Shown: positions 1 to 9,249 of the stretch, piece by piece
Layout: the number at the start of each line of letters is the position of its first letter
Numbering within the stretch: the first letter of the stretch is position 1
Assembly: GCF_014203755.1 (NCBI RefSeq)
Contig: NZ_JACHJS010000001.1
Span: 248,001-312,000, forward strand
Direction: 5' to 3'
Length of the DNA: 64,000 bases
Source of the DNA: Saccharothrix violaceirubra
GTDB taxonomy: Bacteria > Actinomycetota > Actinomycetes > Mycobacteriales > Pseudonocardiaceae
Translations under genes and position numbers: made by a program
Notes under the pieces: model-generated
What the model saw: only the letters and a program-made list of their open reading frames with translations
What the model was told of the DNA's origin: nothing
Databases searched by the model: none

Positions 1-2
1 AG

Positions 3-170
3 CCGGTCGAGTGGCCTGCTTCGCTGTTGTCTTTGAGTGCGCGGGCCAGTGGGGTGACGGTGGCTCCGCCGCACGGGTTGGCTCTGGTGCGGGTGGACTA
101 CCCGGAGGATGCCTCGCTTGCCGCTCGGGCTTTGGTCACGCGCAACGTCCGGGTTTCTCCCGGGACGTAG
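3..170 (+). CDS. truA: tRNA pseudouridine synthase A, C-terminal fragment
   Basis: Partial gene entering from the left edge; the last 55 codons are read in frame from base 3 to the TAG at 168-170. The tail contains VTVAPPHGLALVRVDYP followed by LAAR, which matches the usual C-terminus of actinobacterial TruA, the enzyme that makes pseudouridine at tRNA positions 38-40. The catalytic Asp lies outside the window. In M. tuberculosis truA lies just upstream of the ESX-4 locus, as here, which supports the call. The assignment rests on a short tail plus gene order, so a different family remains possible. Confidence 0.7.
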   Translation, partial: PVEWPASLLSLSARASGVTVAPPHGLALVRVDYPEDASLAARALVTRNVRVSPGT

Positions 171-185
171 AGCTTTCCCGCACTC

Positions 186-229
186 GCGAGTTGTGCGTTC
201 GGACACCGCGAGTTGTGCGTTCAGGCACC
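186..229 (+). repeat. 22-bp tandem repeat array A, two units
   Basis: Two contiguous 22-base units at 186-207 and 208-229. Each starts GCGAGTTGTGC; the first continues GTTCGGACACC and the second GTTCAGGCACC. The array begins 16 bases after the truA stop and lies between the convergent 3' ends of truA and the transglycosylase gene. It belongs to the same family as the arrays near 10.8, 16.7, 24.0, 24.3 and 37.2 kb. The array is plain in the sequence; its function is unknown. Confidence 0.9.
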
Positions 230-236
230 GTGAAGC

Positions 237-266
237 CGCGCCCGCCTCCACGGGGAGACGGGCGCG
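237..266. terminator. possible terminator hairpin
   Basis: Inverted repeat CGCGCCCG at 237-244 and CGGGCGCG at 259-266, with a 14-base loop, 20 bases beyond the minus-strand stop at 286. It could end transcription of the transglycosylase gene, but it lacks a clear T-tract. Confidence 0.4.
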
Positions 267-285
267 GGTGTCGTGTGTGCCCGGG

Positions 286-1455
286 TCAGCGGCGACGGCC
301 GCAGAGGCGGGCGATGATCGTGGCCGCGAAGGGGCTGTGCTCCAGCTTGGCGACCAGTTCCGCGTAGTCGCGGTGTGCGCAGTCCTCGGCGGTGATGAGG
401 GATGCGGCCTGCTCCGCCGGCTCCGTTGTCGTGGGTGCCTGGCTCTCCGACGGCGGTGGCGGGGGTTCGGTCGGGGTCGGGGTGGGCCCGACCGGTTCCG
501 TTGTCGACGGGTCCGTCGTGGTCGGGGGCGTGGTGGCCGCCGACGGGTCCACCGTGGTCGGGTCGGTCGGTTCCGCCGTGGTGGTGGGCTCCGTGGTCGG
601 GGTGGGTTCGGGGGTCTCGGTCGGAGGTTTCTCCTCTTCACCGGGTGCCAAGGGTGTGACCTCGACCGTGCCGTCCGAGTACGTGCGCATCCAGCTCTCG
701 ACCAGTTCCACGTACGTCTTGGAGTGGTTGTACCGGTACAGGGCGGCGTCCAGGTCGGATTGCCGTTCCAGGTCGAAGTCGCCCGAGCACAGGTAACGGC
801 CTGCCGCCACGGCCGAGTCGACGATGTTGTGCGGGCTGGTCACGCCGTCGCCGTTGCCGTCCACCCCGTAACGCCGCCAGGTGCCGGGGATGAACTGCAT
901 CGGGCCGACCGCGCGGTCCCACGTCGGGTCGTCGTCGTGTTCGCCGCCGTCGGTGTCGTGGATGGCCGCGTACGCGCCGCCGTCGAGCACCGGGCCGAGG
1001 ATGTGCGGGCGGGCCTCGCCGTCCGGGGTCGCCCGGCCGCCCCTGGCGTGACCGGATTCGACCTGGCCCACGCCCGCGAGGTGGTACCACCGCAGGTGGC
1101 AGCCCGGGTGTGACTCGGCGAGTGCCTTTTCCGCCGTGCGGTACGCGGCGAGGACGTTCGACGGGATGCCGTGGTCGGCCGGTGCCGGCAGGGGCAGGGC
1201 CGACTCCTCGGGTTCGGGTGGTGCGGGTGGCGGGCCGACGTCCCTGATCACGTCGTTCGGCGTGTCGTCCGCGGCACGGGGCTTGGCCGACGTCCGGTAC
1301 TCGACGGCCCGCACGGGTTCGACCCGCGGCGGTGCGGCGGTCGGCACGGTGGCCACGGAGCCCGGTGCGGCGGTGAGCAGGGCGCACACGACCGCGGCGA
1401 TCACGGTGAGCGCTGCTCGTCTGCGGTGGACGGTGGAGCGGAATCGTGAACGCAC
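286..1455 (-). CDS. secreted lytic transglycosylase (SLT/MltB-like)
   Basis: About 389 residues from a GTG start at 1455 that is preceded by GGGGA; the frame stays open further upstream to 1521, but the signal peptide fits this start. The N-terminus is basic then hydrophobic (RRRAALTVIAAVVCALL), a Sec signal peptide. The central part has the actinobacterial soluble transglycosylase pattern: QVESGHARGG with the probable catalytic Glu, then AVGPMQFIPGTWRRYGVDGN and YRYNHSKTYVELV. The last ~140 residues are a Pro/Thr/Glu-rich low-complexity tail ending in a short Cys-containing segment. It should cleave the glycan strand of peptidoglycan outside the membrane. It is divergent from the giant surface-protein gene. 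Confidence 0.85.
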   Translation of the reverse strand: MRSRFRSTVHRRRAALTVIAAVVCALLTAAPGSVATVPTAAPPRVEPVRAVEYRTSAKPRAADDTPNDVIRDVGPPPAPPEPEESALPLPAPADHGIPSNVLAAYRTAEKALAESHPGCHLRWYHLAGVGQVESGHARGGRATPDGEARPHILGPVLDGGAYAAIHDTDGGEHDDDPTWDRAVGPMQFIPGTWRRYGVDGNGDGVTSPHNIVDSAVAAGRYLCSGDFDLERQSDLDAALYRYNHSKTYVELVESWMRTYSDGTVEVTPLAPGEEEKPPTETPEPTPTTEPTTTAEPTDPTTVDPSAATTPPTTTDPSTTEPVGPTPTPTEPPPPPSESQAPTTTEPAEQAASLITAEDCAHRDYAELVAKLEHSPFAATIIARLCGRRR

Positions 1456-1715
1456 GGTGTCCCCAACGGCTAGGTGGTGAACGCGGTCCCCGTCGACTTC
1501 TAGCACGGCCGTCGGACCCATTAGCGGGGTCGGTGCGGGAAGTTCCCTCGAAAGAATGGCCGGTGATGATCACATAATCGACACTCCGGTCCTGACCTAC
1601 CTCGATGCGGTGAAAACCCGCTCGTGCGAATGCGCTGCCGGCGGAATGGGATGAGGGTTCCCTCGGGTTCGTCCCGCCTTTCCTGATCGACAGCAGCCTC
1701 GAAGGGGGCCACGCC

Positions 1716-4700
1716 GTGGCACGTTCCAGGTTCTCCCGTCGAATAGCCGCGGCACTCGTGTCCGCCGGTGTGGTCGCGTGTTCGGTGGTGGTCTCCGCGC
1801 CGACCGCGAACGCGGCGGTCGTCCGACCGTTCACCCTCAATTTCAACGAGGAGGTGTACGGCGACTTCATCGAGGTCGGCAACACGGTCACCACGTGCCC
1901 CTCCGGCGCCGATCCGATCGACCCCCTGACGGCCGAGCCGCACGAGAACTGCGACACCGCCCAGGGCGGCACGCTCCCCAACGCCAACGCCGGCAACGAC
2001 GCGTACTACATGCGCTGGTACGACGTCGACGGCCAGGGCAACACGGTCAACTCGACGCGGGCCTCGATCACGATCCCGCCCGGTGCGCGGGTCGACTACG
2101 CCCGGCTGAACTGGGCCGGCGACACCGGCACCATCCGCCTGGCCGACGGCACGGTCTCCCCCACGCCGGGGTGCAGCACCCGCCAGTTCCTCGGCGGCGC
2201 GGGCACGTCGAACCTGCCCTCGGGCACCCCCGAGTCCACGTCCGTGCGGGTCACCATCGGCGGCGGCACCCAGACGTCCTACGCGCCGCAGGTGATCAGC
2301 CGCGACGCGCTGGCCAACGTGCCCAACAGCCAGCCCCAGTTCTACTCGGCGTACGCGAACGTCACGAGCCAGTTCGCCGCCGCGCCGACCGGTTCGGCCC
2401 AGACCATCACGGTCGGCAACATCTGGACCCCCGAGGGCTTCGGCTGCTTCGGCGGTTGGTCGCTGGTCCTGGTCTACGCCTATGACCAGCCCGATGCCAC
2501 CTACGCGCCGACCAAGCGGGAGATCTTCCTCTACGACGGCCACGTGCGGCAGTCGTCGGCGGACCCGGCGACCACGACCACGGTGTCCGGCTTCCGCGTG
2601 GCGGCCAACGGCGTGCGCGCCGGCCTGACCGCGTTCGAGGGCGACGCCAACATCACCGGCGACCAGTTCTCGATCAACGGAACGGCGGTCACGGAACCAC
2701 TGCCGGGCGGCTCGGACACGAACTACTTCGTGTCGAACTCGAACGGCGACACGACACCCTCGACGGTCAACAACCTGAGCGTCGACGCCAAGGAATTCCC
2801 CACGACCCTGCTGCCCGTGGGTTCGACGTCGGCGACACTCACGTTCAGTACCAGCGGCGACACGTACATGGCGACGAACCTGGTGCTCTCCGTACCGATC
2901 CCGTCGGTGAGCCTGAAGAAGGTCGTCACGTCCGCGACCACGGTCCGACCCGGCGACACGGTGAACTACGAGATCACGGTGGTCGCGCCGGGTAGTTCGA
3001 ACGCGGTCGGCGTGAGCGTCGCCGACCCGCTGGCCTCCGGCTGCAACCGGGCCATCGGCAACCTGACCGCCGGTACCCCGTACGTCTACACCTGCTCGGG
3101 ACCCGCGCCCGACGACGACTTCACGAACGTCGCGACCGCCTCGGGTCTCAGCGACTTCGGTGATCCGGTGACCGGCAGCGGCCAGGCGGCCGTCACGGTG
3201 ATCAACCCCGAGTTGACGATCACCAAGGTGCCGGACCAGTCGACGTACACCACCGGCCAGACGATCACCTTCACGATCACGGTGACCAACACCGGCAACT
3301 CGGCGTTGACCAACGTCAGCGTCGCGGACCCGGGCGTGCCGTCCTGCGCCTCGCTGCCGCAACCGCTGGCCGAAGGCGGCTCGTTCACCTACACGTGCAC
3401 GGCGACCGCGCCGCTGGCCAGCGACACCAACACCGCGACCGTCACGGGCACGGACGCCCTCAACGGACCGGTGACCGCGTCGGCCACGGCCAGCGCGCCC
3501 ACGCCGAGCGTCGTCACCGGCCGCGTGTTCAGCGACCGCAACAACAACGGCGTGTTCGAGAGCGGCCAGGGCGACACCGGCATCCTCGGCGTGCCGGTCC
3601 GCCTGCTCGGCTCGACCACGGCGGGCGTCCCGGTCGACACGACCGTGAACACGATCGCGAACGGCACGTACACCTTCACCAACGTCGTCGCCGGTACGTA
3701 CTCGATCATCGAGTCCACCCAGCCGGTGGACTTCGACGACGGCATCGACACGCCGGGCACCAGTTCGTCGCCCAGCTCGAACGACCGGTTCACCCTGGTC
3801 AAGGCCGGCGGCGTGGACAGCACGGGCAACAACTTCGCCGAACGTCCCACGTCGAGCCTGTCCGGTTCGGTCTACGAGGACACCAACGGCAACGGATCGC
3901 GTGACGGCGGCGAGCCCGGTCTGTACGGCGTGGCCGTCAGCCTGTTCGGCACCGACAGCGCGGGCAACAGCGTCTCGTTCGCCACGTCGACCGTCAGCGA
4001 CGGCCTGTACTCGTTCCAGGGCCTGCGGCCGGGCAGCTACCTGCTCGCCGAGGAGACCCAGCCGGCCTCCTACGCCGACGGCGCCGAGGAGGCGGGCACG
4101 GCGGGTGGTGTGCCCAACGGCGGCGACGCGATCATCAACATCAACCTGGACCCCCGCACCGACGGGACCGGGTACACGTTCGGCGAGTACGTCGGCGCCA
4201 CGCTGACCGGTCGGGTGTTCGACGACGGCGGCAACGGCATCCCGAACGTGCAGATCAACATCGCCGGACCGGGTGCGTTCACGACCACGACGGGACCCGA
4301 CGGCACCTACTCGTTCTCGAACCTGCCCCCGGGCACGTACACGGTGACCGAGGTCCAGCCGGTCGGGTACGGCGACGGCGCCGAGACCGCGGGCACCGCC
4401 GGCGGCATCCCGGGTCCGATCGCGACCGACCAGATCACCAACATCGTGCTGCCGTCGCGGGCGACCGCCTCCGGCTACACGTTCGCGGAGGACCGCGGTT
4501 CGCTGGCCGGCACCGTGTACGAGGACATCGACAACGACGGCGTCAAGGACATCGGCGAGAACGGTCTGTCGGGCGTGTTCGTGACGCTGACCGGCACCGA
4601 CTACCTCGGCCGTGGCGTGAACATCAACACGCTCACCGCCGCGAACGGCACGTACTCGTTCGCCAACCTGGTGGGCGGCTCGTACACGCTGACCGAGGTC

Positions 4701-7700
4701 CAGCCGGGCGCGTTCGCCGACGGCAAGGAGACGATCGGCAACTCGGGCGGTGTGCTCAGCCCGCCGAACTCGATCACCACGATCCCGTTGGCCGGCGGGT
4801 TCGACGCCACCGGCTACCTGTTCGGCGAGTTCGTGGCCGCGACGCTGTCCGGTCGGGTGGTCGACGACGCCGGCACCGGCATCGCCGGTGTGGTGATCTC
4901 GGCCACGAACGGCGACGGCACGGTCACCGCGACCACCATCGCGGACGGCACGTACTCGTTCCCGTCGCTGCCGCCGGGCACGTACACGATCACCGAGGCG
5001 CAGCCCACGGGCTACGGCGACAGTACGGACACCGTCGGCTCGGCCGGCGGTACCTACTCGGCACCGGACTCGTTCGTCGGCGTGGTCCTGCCGTCCGCGA
5101 CGACCGCGACCGGCTACGAGTTCACGGAGGACCGGGCCTCGCTGGCCGGCACCGTGTACGAGGATCTGAACGGCAACGGCACCAAGCAGCCGTTGGAGCC
5201 GGGCATCGCCGGCGTGACGGTCGCGTTGACCGGTCTGGACGCGCTGAGCGCGCCGGTCTCGCTGACCACGACCACGGGCTCGGACGGCACGTTCCTGTTC
5301 GAGGGTCTGCTCGGCGGCACCTACACGCTGACCGAGACGACGCCGGCCACCTACGCCGACGGCATCGACGTGCCGGGCAGCGCGGGCGGTACGGCCAACC
5401 CGCCGGACTCCATCGTCACCATCCCGCTCGGCGGCGGTGTCGAGGGTGACGGCTACCTGTTCGCCGAGTACAAGGGCGTCGGGCTGTCCGGTTCGGTCGT
5501 GAACGACCAGGGCAACGGCATCGCGGGCGTCACGCTCACGCTGACCGGTCCCGGCGGTCCGTACACGCAGGTGACCGCCAACGACGGCACCTACGCGTTC
5601 ACCAACCTGCCGCCCGGCACGTACACGCTCGTCGAGACGCAGCCCCTGGGCTACGCCGACGGCACCGAGACGGTCGGCACGGCCGGCGGCACCGCGACCG
5701 ACAACCAGATCGCGGGCATCGTGATCCCGTCGGGCGGCTCGGCGACGGGCTACCAGTTCGCCGAGGACCGCGGTTCGCTGTCCGGCACGGTGTACGAGGA
5801 CGCGGACGGCAGCGGCACCAAGCAGCCGCTCGAACCGGGCATCGCCGGCGTCACCGTGACGCTGACCGGTCTGGACGCCGCGAGCAACTCGGTCTCGCTG
5901 ACCACCACCACGGGCTCGGACGGCACGTACACGTTCACCGGCCTGCTCGGCGGCACGTACACGGTCACCGAGACGACGCCGGCGACGTACACCGACGGCA
6001 TCGACGTGGTCGGCTCGGCGGGCGGCACGCTCGAACCGCCGGACTCGATCGTGTCGATCGGGCTCGACCCGGGCGAGGACGCCACCGGCTACCTGTTCGG
6101 CGACTACAAGGGCGCGTCGTTGGCCGGTTCGGTCCTCGACGACGGCGGCAACGGCATCTCCGGTGTCACGGTGACGCTGACCGGCCCCGGTGGTCCGTTC
6201 ACCGCGACCACCGACTCGTCCGGCACGTTCTCGTTCACCGGCCTGGCGCCGGGCACGTACGCGCTGTCCGAGGCCCAGCCGACCGGCTACGGCGACGGCG
6301 CGGAGACCGCGGGCACCGCGGGCGGCACGACCTCGGACAACCTGATCTCCGCCATCGTGCTGACCTCCGGCACGGCGGCGACCGGGTACTCGTTCGCCGA
6401 GGACCGCGGCTCGCTGGCGGGTTCGGTGTTCGAGGACCAGAACGGCAACGGCTCCCGCCAGATCGGTGAACCGGGCATCGAGAACGTGACGGTGACGCTC
6501 ACCGGCACGGCGGTCGGCGGTGCGTCCGTCAGCCTGACGACGACCACGGCCGTCGACGGCGGGTACGTCTTCGAGAACCTGGTCGGCGGCACGTACACCG
6601 TCGCCGAGCCGACCCAGCCGACGGGCTACCTCGACGGCGTCGACACGGCCGGCACCTCGGGCGGCACGGCGACCCCGCCGGACTCGATCGTGAACCTCAC
6701 GCTCGCGGGCGGGGCGGACGCGACCGGGTACCTGTTCTCCGAGTACGTGGGCACGTCGATCAGTGGGTACGTGCTCGACGACGCCGAGGACGGCGTGGCC
6801 GGTGTGACGATCACGCTGACCGGTCCCGGCGGGCCGTTCACGGTCCAGACCGGCAGCGACGGTCTGTGGGCGTTCCTCGGTCTCGCGCCGGGCACGTACA
6901 CGGTCACCGAGACCCAGCCGCTCGGGTACCTGGACGGTCCGGACACGGCCGGCACCGCCGGCGGCACGCCGGGGTCCGACGCGTTCACCGGGATCGTGCT
7001 GGTCTCCGGCCAGGTCGCGACGGGCTACACGTTCACCGAGGACCGGGGCTCGATCGCGGGCATCGTGTTCGACGACCTCGACGGCGACGGCGTGCTCGAC
7101 CTCGGCGAGGTCGGCATCCCCGGCGTGACGCTCACGTTGACCGGTACCGACGACGCCAGTGGTGCGGTCACGCTGACCGCGGTCACCGACAGCGGCGGCA
7201 ACTACACCTTCGACGTCATCGGCGGCACGTACGCGATCACCGAGACGCAGCCGACGGCCTTCGTCGACGGCACGGAGACCGCGGGCACGGCCGGCGGCGA
7301 GATCGAACCGCCCGACTCGATCGTGGCCATCGACCTCGATCCGGGCGAGGACGCCACCGGTTACCTGTTCGCCGACCTGAAGGGCGCGTCCGTCAGCGGC
7401 TACGTGCTCGACCAGAACGGCGACGGCATCGCGGGCGTCACGATCACGCTGGTCGGTCCGACGGCCGGGGCGAGCGTCCCGCCGCCGTCGCAGACGACGG
7501 TGACGAACTCTGAGGGCTTCTTCCAGTTCCTGGGCCTCAAGCCGGGCAGCTACTCGCTCATCGAGAGCCAGCCGCCGGGTTACCAGGACGGTGGCGACCA
7601 GGCCGGCGACGGCGGCGGTTCCGCGGGCAACGACACGATCACCGACATCGAACTCAGCCCCGGCCAGGAGGCCCAGGACTACGAGTTCGCCGAGGTGTCG

Positions 7701-9194
7701 GGGTCGATCGCGGGCACCGTGTTCGTCGACAAGGACGACGACGGCGTCCTCGACCCGGGCGAGGTCGGCATCGAGGGCGTGCAGCTCGCGCTGCTGCCCG
7801 ACGGCAACCCGCCGGTCACGCTCACGACCACCGACCAGGACGGCAACTTCGTCTTCACCAACCTGGCGGCGGGCGAGTACACCATCGCCGAGAACCAGCC
7901 CACCGGGTACGGGCAGGGCCAGGTCGTCGTCGGTACCGGCGGCGGCACGGTGGAGGGCGACGTCATCGAGGGCATCGTGGTGCCCACCGGTCAGGCCGTG
8001 ACGGAATACCTGTTCGCGGAGCTGGCGGGCACGATCAGCGGTGTCGTCTGGGAGGACGACAACGGCGACGGCGAACTCGCCGGCGAACCCGGCCGGCTCG
8101 CGGGCGTGACGATCGTGCTCCAGGACGACGAGGGCACGGAGATCGCCACCACCGTGACGGACGTCAACGGCGGCTACTCGTTCCCGAACCTGATCGCCGG
8201 TGACTACACCGTCGTGGAGGAGCAGCCGGACGGCTACGGGTCGACCACGCCGAACTCGGTCGACGTGACGATCACCGACGACACCGGTGCGACGGTGGAC
8301 TTCGGCGACCAGCAGGGTTCCATCGGTGACTTCGTCTGGGACGACACCGACCGCGACGGTGTCCAGGACGCGGGCGAGCCCGGCATCCCGGACATCACCG
8401 TCGAGCTGCTCAGCCAGACCGACGAGGTGCTCAAGACCGCGATCACCGACGAGAACGGCCACTACCGGTTCGTCGGCATCGAGGCCGGGCTGTACGGGAT
8501 CCACGTGGTCGCGCCGGCCGGGTGGACGTTCACCACGCCGGGCGTCGGCGACGACGCGACCAACTCCGACGTCGGCCGGGAGACCGGTCTCGCGGAGCCG
8601 ATCCAGATCACGCTGACCGGCGACGACATCACCCAGAACGCGAACGTGGACGCGGGCCTCGTGCCGGTCGCGGTCGACCTCGCGGTGGAGTTGACGGTCG
8701 ACCCGGAGACGTCCTGGGTCGGTGGTTGGGTCACCTTCGCCGGTCGGGTCGGCAACGCCGGCACGGTCACCATCGCCGGTTCCCGGACCGTGATCACGGT
8801 CCCGGTCCAGCTCGGGATCGTGGAGATCACCGGTGACGGGTGGACGTGCGGCGTCGCGGGTCAGGTCGTCACCTGCACCAACGACGCGGTGCTCGAACCC
8901 GGGCACGTGACGCCGTTCGTTCTGGTCAAGACGGCCGTGATGAGCACGTTCACGGACGTGGCCGCGACCGCGGCGGTGACGCTGATCAACGGCGAGGCGG
9001 ACGAGAACCCGCTCAACGACACGGCGACCGTGACCGTGTCCGCGACGGAGGAGCAGCCGCCTCCGCCGCCGGTGCAGCCCGGACCTCCGCTGGCCTGGAC
9101 CGGTGTGTCCGGTGTCCTGCCGCTGCTGTTCCTCGGCCTGGGCATCCTGGTCGTCGGTGCGGTGACGGTGCGGATGACCACGCGCAAGCGGTAG
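1716..9194 (+). CDS. giant wall-anchored SdrD/Cna-B repeat surface protein
   Basis: 2,492 residues from a GTG start preceded by GAAGGGGG. A signal peptide (residues 1-34) ends at SAPTANA. Residues ~35-400 are a unique N-terminal domain, possibly the ligand-binding head. Two DUF11-type modules follow (~400-590). Sixteen SdrD-B/Cna-B-like beta-sandwich repeats (~599-2300) each start with a motif such as GSLAGTVYED and carry Asp/Asn-rich Ca-binding loops (DTNGNGSRDGGEPG). A further DUF11-like domain (~2300-2440) precedes a Pro stretch, LAWTG (2459-2463), a membrane segment and RKR. LAxTG is the motif of class E sortases of high-GC Gram-positives, so the protein is probably linked to peptidoglycan as a stalk or adhesin. 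No sortase gene is in the window. Confidence 0.88.
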   Translation: MARSRFSRRIAAALVSAGVVACSVVVSAPTANAAVVRPFTLNFNEEVYGDFIEVGNTVTTCPSGADPIDPLTAEPHENCDTAQGGTLPNANAGNDAYYMRWYDVDGQGNTVNSTRASITIPPGARVDYARLNWAGDTGTIRLADGTVSPTPGCSTRQFLGGAGTSNLPSGTPESTSVRVTIGGGTQTSYAPQVISRDALANVPNSQPQFYSAYANVTSQFAAAPTGSAQTITVGNIWTPEGFGCFGGWSLVLVYAYDQPDATYAPTKREIFLYDGHVRQSSADPATTTTVSGFRVAANGVRAGLTAFEGDANITGDQFSINGTAVTEPLPGGSDTNYFVSNSNGDTTPSTVNNLSVDAKEFPTTLLPVGSTSATLTFSTSGDTYMATNLVLSVPIPSVSLKKVVTSATTVRPGDTVNYEITVVAPGSSNAVGVSVADPLASGCNRAIGNLTAGTPYVYTCSGPAPDDDFTNVATASGLSDFGDPVTGSGQAAVTVINPELTITKVPDQSTYTTGQTITFTITVTNTGNSALTNVSVADPGVPSCASLPQPLAEGGSFTYTCTATAPLASDTNTATVTGTDALNGPVTASATASAPTPSVVTGRVFSDRNNNGVFESGQGDTGILGVPVRLLGSTTAGVPVDTTVNTIANGTYTFTNVVAGTYSIIESTQPVDFDDGIDTPGTSSSPSSNDRFTLVKAGGVDSTGNNFAERPTSSLSGSVYEDTNGNGSRDGGEPGLYGVAVSLFGTDSAGNSVSFATSTVSDGLYSFQGLRPGSYLLAEETQPASYADGAEEAGTAGGVPNGGDAIININLDPRTDGTGYTFGEYVGATLTGRVFDDGGNGIPNVQINIAGPGAFTTTTGPDGTYSFSNLPPGTYTVTEVQPVGYGDGAETAGTAGGIPGPIATDQITNIVLPSRATASGYTFAEDRGSLAGTVYEDIDNDGVKDIGENGLSGVFVTLTGTDYLGRGVNINTLTAANGTYSFANLVGGSYTLTEVQPGAFADGKETIGNSGGVLSPPNSITTIPLAGGFDATGYLFGEFVAATLSGRVVDDAGTGIAGVVISATNGDGTVTATTIADGTYSFPSLPPGTYTITEAQPTGYGDSTDTVGSAGGTYSAPDSFVGVVLPSATTATGYEFTEDRASLAGTVYEDLNGNGTKQPLEPGIAGVTVALTGLDALSAPVSLTTTTGSDGTFLFEGLLGGTYTLTETTPATYADGIDVPGSAGGTANPPDSIVTIPLGGGVEGDGYLFAEYKGVGLSGSVVNDQGNGIAGVTLTLTGPGGPYTQVTANDGTYAFTNLPPGTYTLVETQPLGYADGTETVGTAGGTATDNQIAGIVIPSGGSATGYQFAEDRGSLSGTVYEDADGSGTKQPLEPGIAGVTVTLTGLDAASNSVSLTTTTGSDGTYTFTGLLGGTYTVTETTPATYTDGIDVVGSAGGTLEPPDSIVSIGLDPGEDATGYLFGDYKGASLAGSVLDDGGNGISGVTVTLTGPGGPFTATTDSSGTFSFTGLAPGTYALSEAQPTGYGDGAETAGTAGGTTSDNLISAIVLTSGTAATGYSFAEDRGSLAGSVFEDQNGNGSRQIGEPGIENVTVTLTGTAVGGASVSLTTTTAVDGGYVFENLVGGTYTVAEPTQPTGYLDGVDTAGTSGGTATPPDSIVNLTLAGGADATGYLFSEYVGTSISGYVLDDAEDGVAGVTITLTGPGGPFTVQTGSDGLWAFLGLAPGTYTVTETQPLGYLDGPDTAGTAGGTPGSDAFTGIVLVSGQVATGYTFTEDRGSIAGIVFDDLDGDGVLDLGEVGIPGVTLTLTGTDDASGAVTLTAVTDSGGNYTFDVIGGTYAITETQPTAFVDGTETAGTAGGEIEPPDSIVAIDLDPGEDATGYLFADLKGASVSGYVLDQNGDGIAGVTITLVGPTAGASVPPPSQTTVTNSEGFFQFLGLKPGSYSLIESQPPGYQDGGDQAGDGGGSAGNDTITDIELSPGQEAQDYEFAEVSGSIAGTVFVDKDDDGVLDPGEVGIEGVQLALLPDGNPPVTLTTTDQDGNFVFTNLAAGEYTIAENQPTGYGQGQVVVGTGGGTVEGDVIEGIVVPTGQAVTEYLFAELAGTISGVVWEDDNGDGELAGEPGRLAGVTIVLQDDEGTEIATTVTDVNGGYSFPNLIAGDYTVVEEQPDGYGSTTPNSVDVTITDDTGATVDFGDQQGSIGDFVWDDTDRDGVQDAGEPGIPDITVELLSQTDEVLKTAITDENGHYRFVGIEAGLYGIHVVAPAGWTFTTPGVGDDATNSDVGRETGLAEPIQITLTGDDITQNANVDAGLVPVAVDLAVELTVDPETSWVGGWVTFAGRVGNAGTVTIAGSRTVITVPVQLGIVEITGDGWTCGVAGQVVTCTNDAVLEPGHVTPFVLVKTAVMSTFTDVAATAAVTLINGEADENPLNDTATVTVSATEEQPPPPPVQPGPPLAWTGVSGVLPLLFLGLGILVVGAVTVRMTTRKR
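3511..8650 (+). repeat. coding repeat region: 16 SdrD/Cna-B modules
   Basis: Sixteen tandem modules inside the giant surface protein. From the second to the thirteenth they alternate between a longer type (VYEDxNGNG with Glu-Pro-Gly) and a shorter type (DDxGNGIAGVT with GPGGPFT). The alternating pair recurs about every 212 residues: pair starts lie near 4497, 5135, 5770, 6406 and 7045. The last three modules are longer-type and more divergent. This is visible directly in the translation. Confidence 0.85.
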
Positions 9195-9210
9195 TCCGCG
9201 AGTGACCGGG

Positions 9211-9242
9211 CGGCCCCGCCATCCACGTGGATGGCGGGGCCG
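9211..9242. terminator. bidirectional terminator, perfect 16-bp dyad
   Basis: CGGCCCCGCCATCCAC at 9211-9226 is followed directly by its exact reverse complement at 9227-9242. It sits in the 55-base gap between the convergent surface-protein and subtilase genes and probably ends both transcripts. Confidence 0.85.
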
Positions 9243-9249
9243 CTCGTCG

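Noticed and set aside
1521..8906. A 2,461-codon open frame antisense to the giant surface protein
   Set aside because: It arises because the sense gene uses G/C-ending codons in repeated modules, which keeps one antisense frame free of stops. Its translation is Arg/Asp/Val-rich shadow with no signal, motif or ribosome site.
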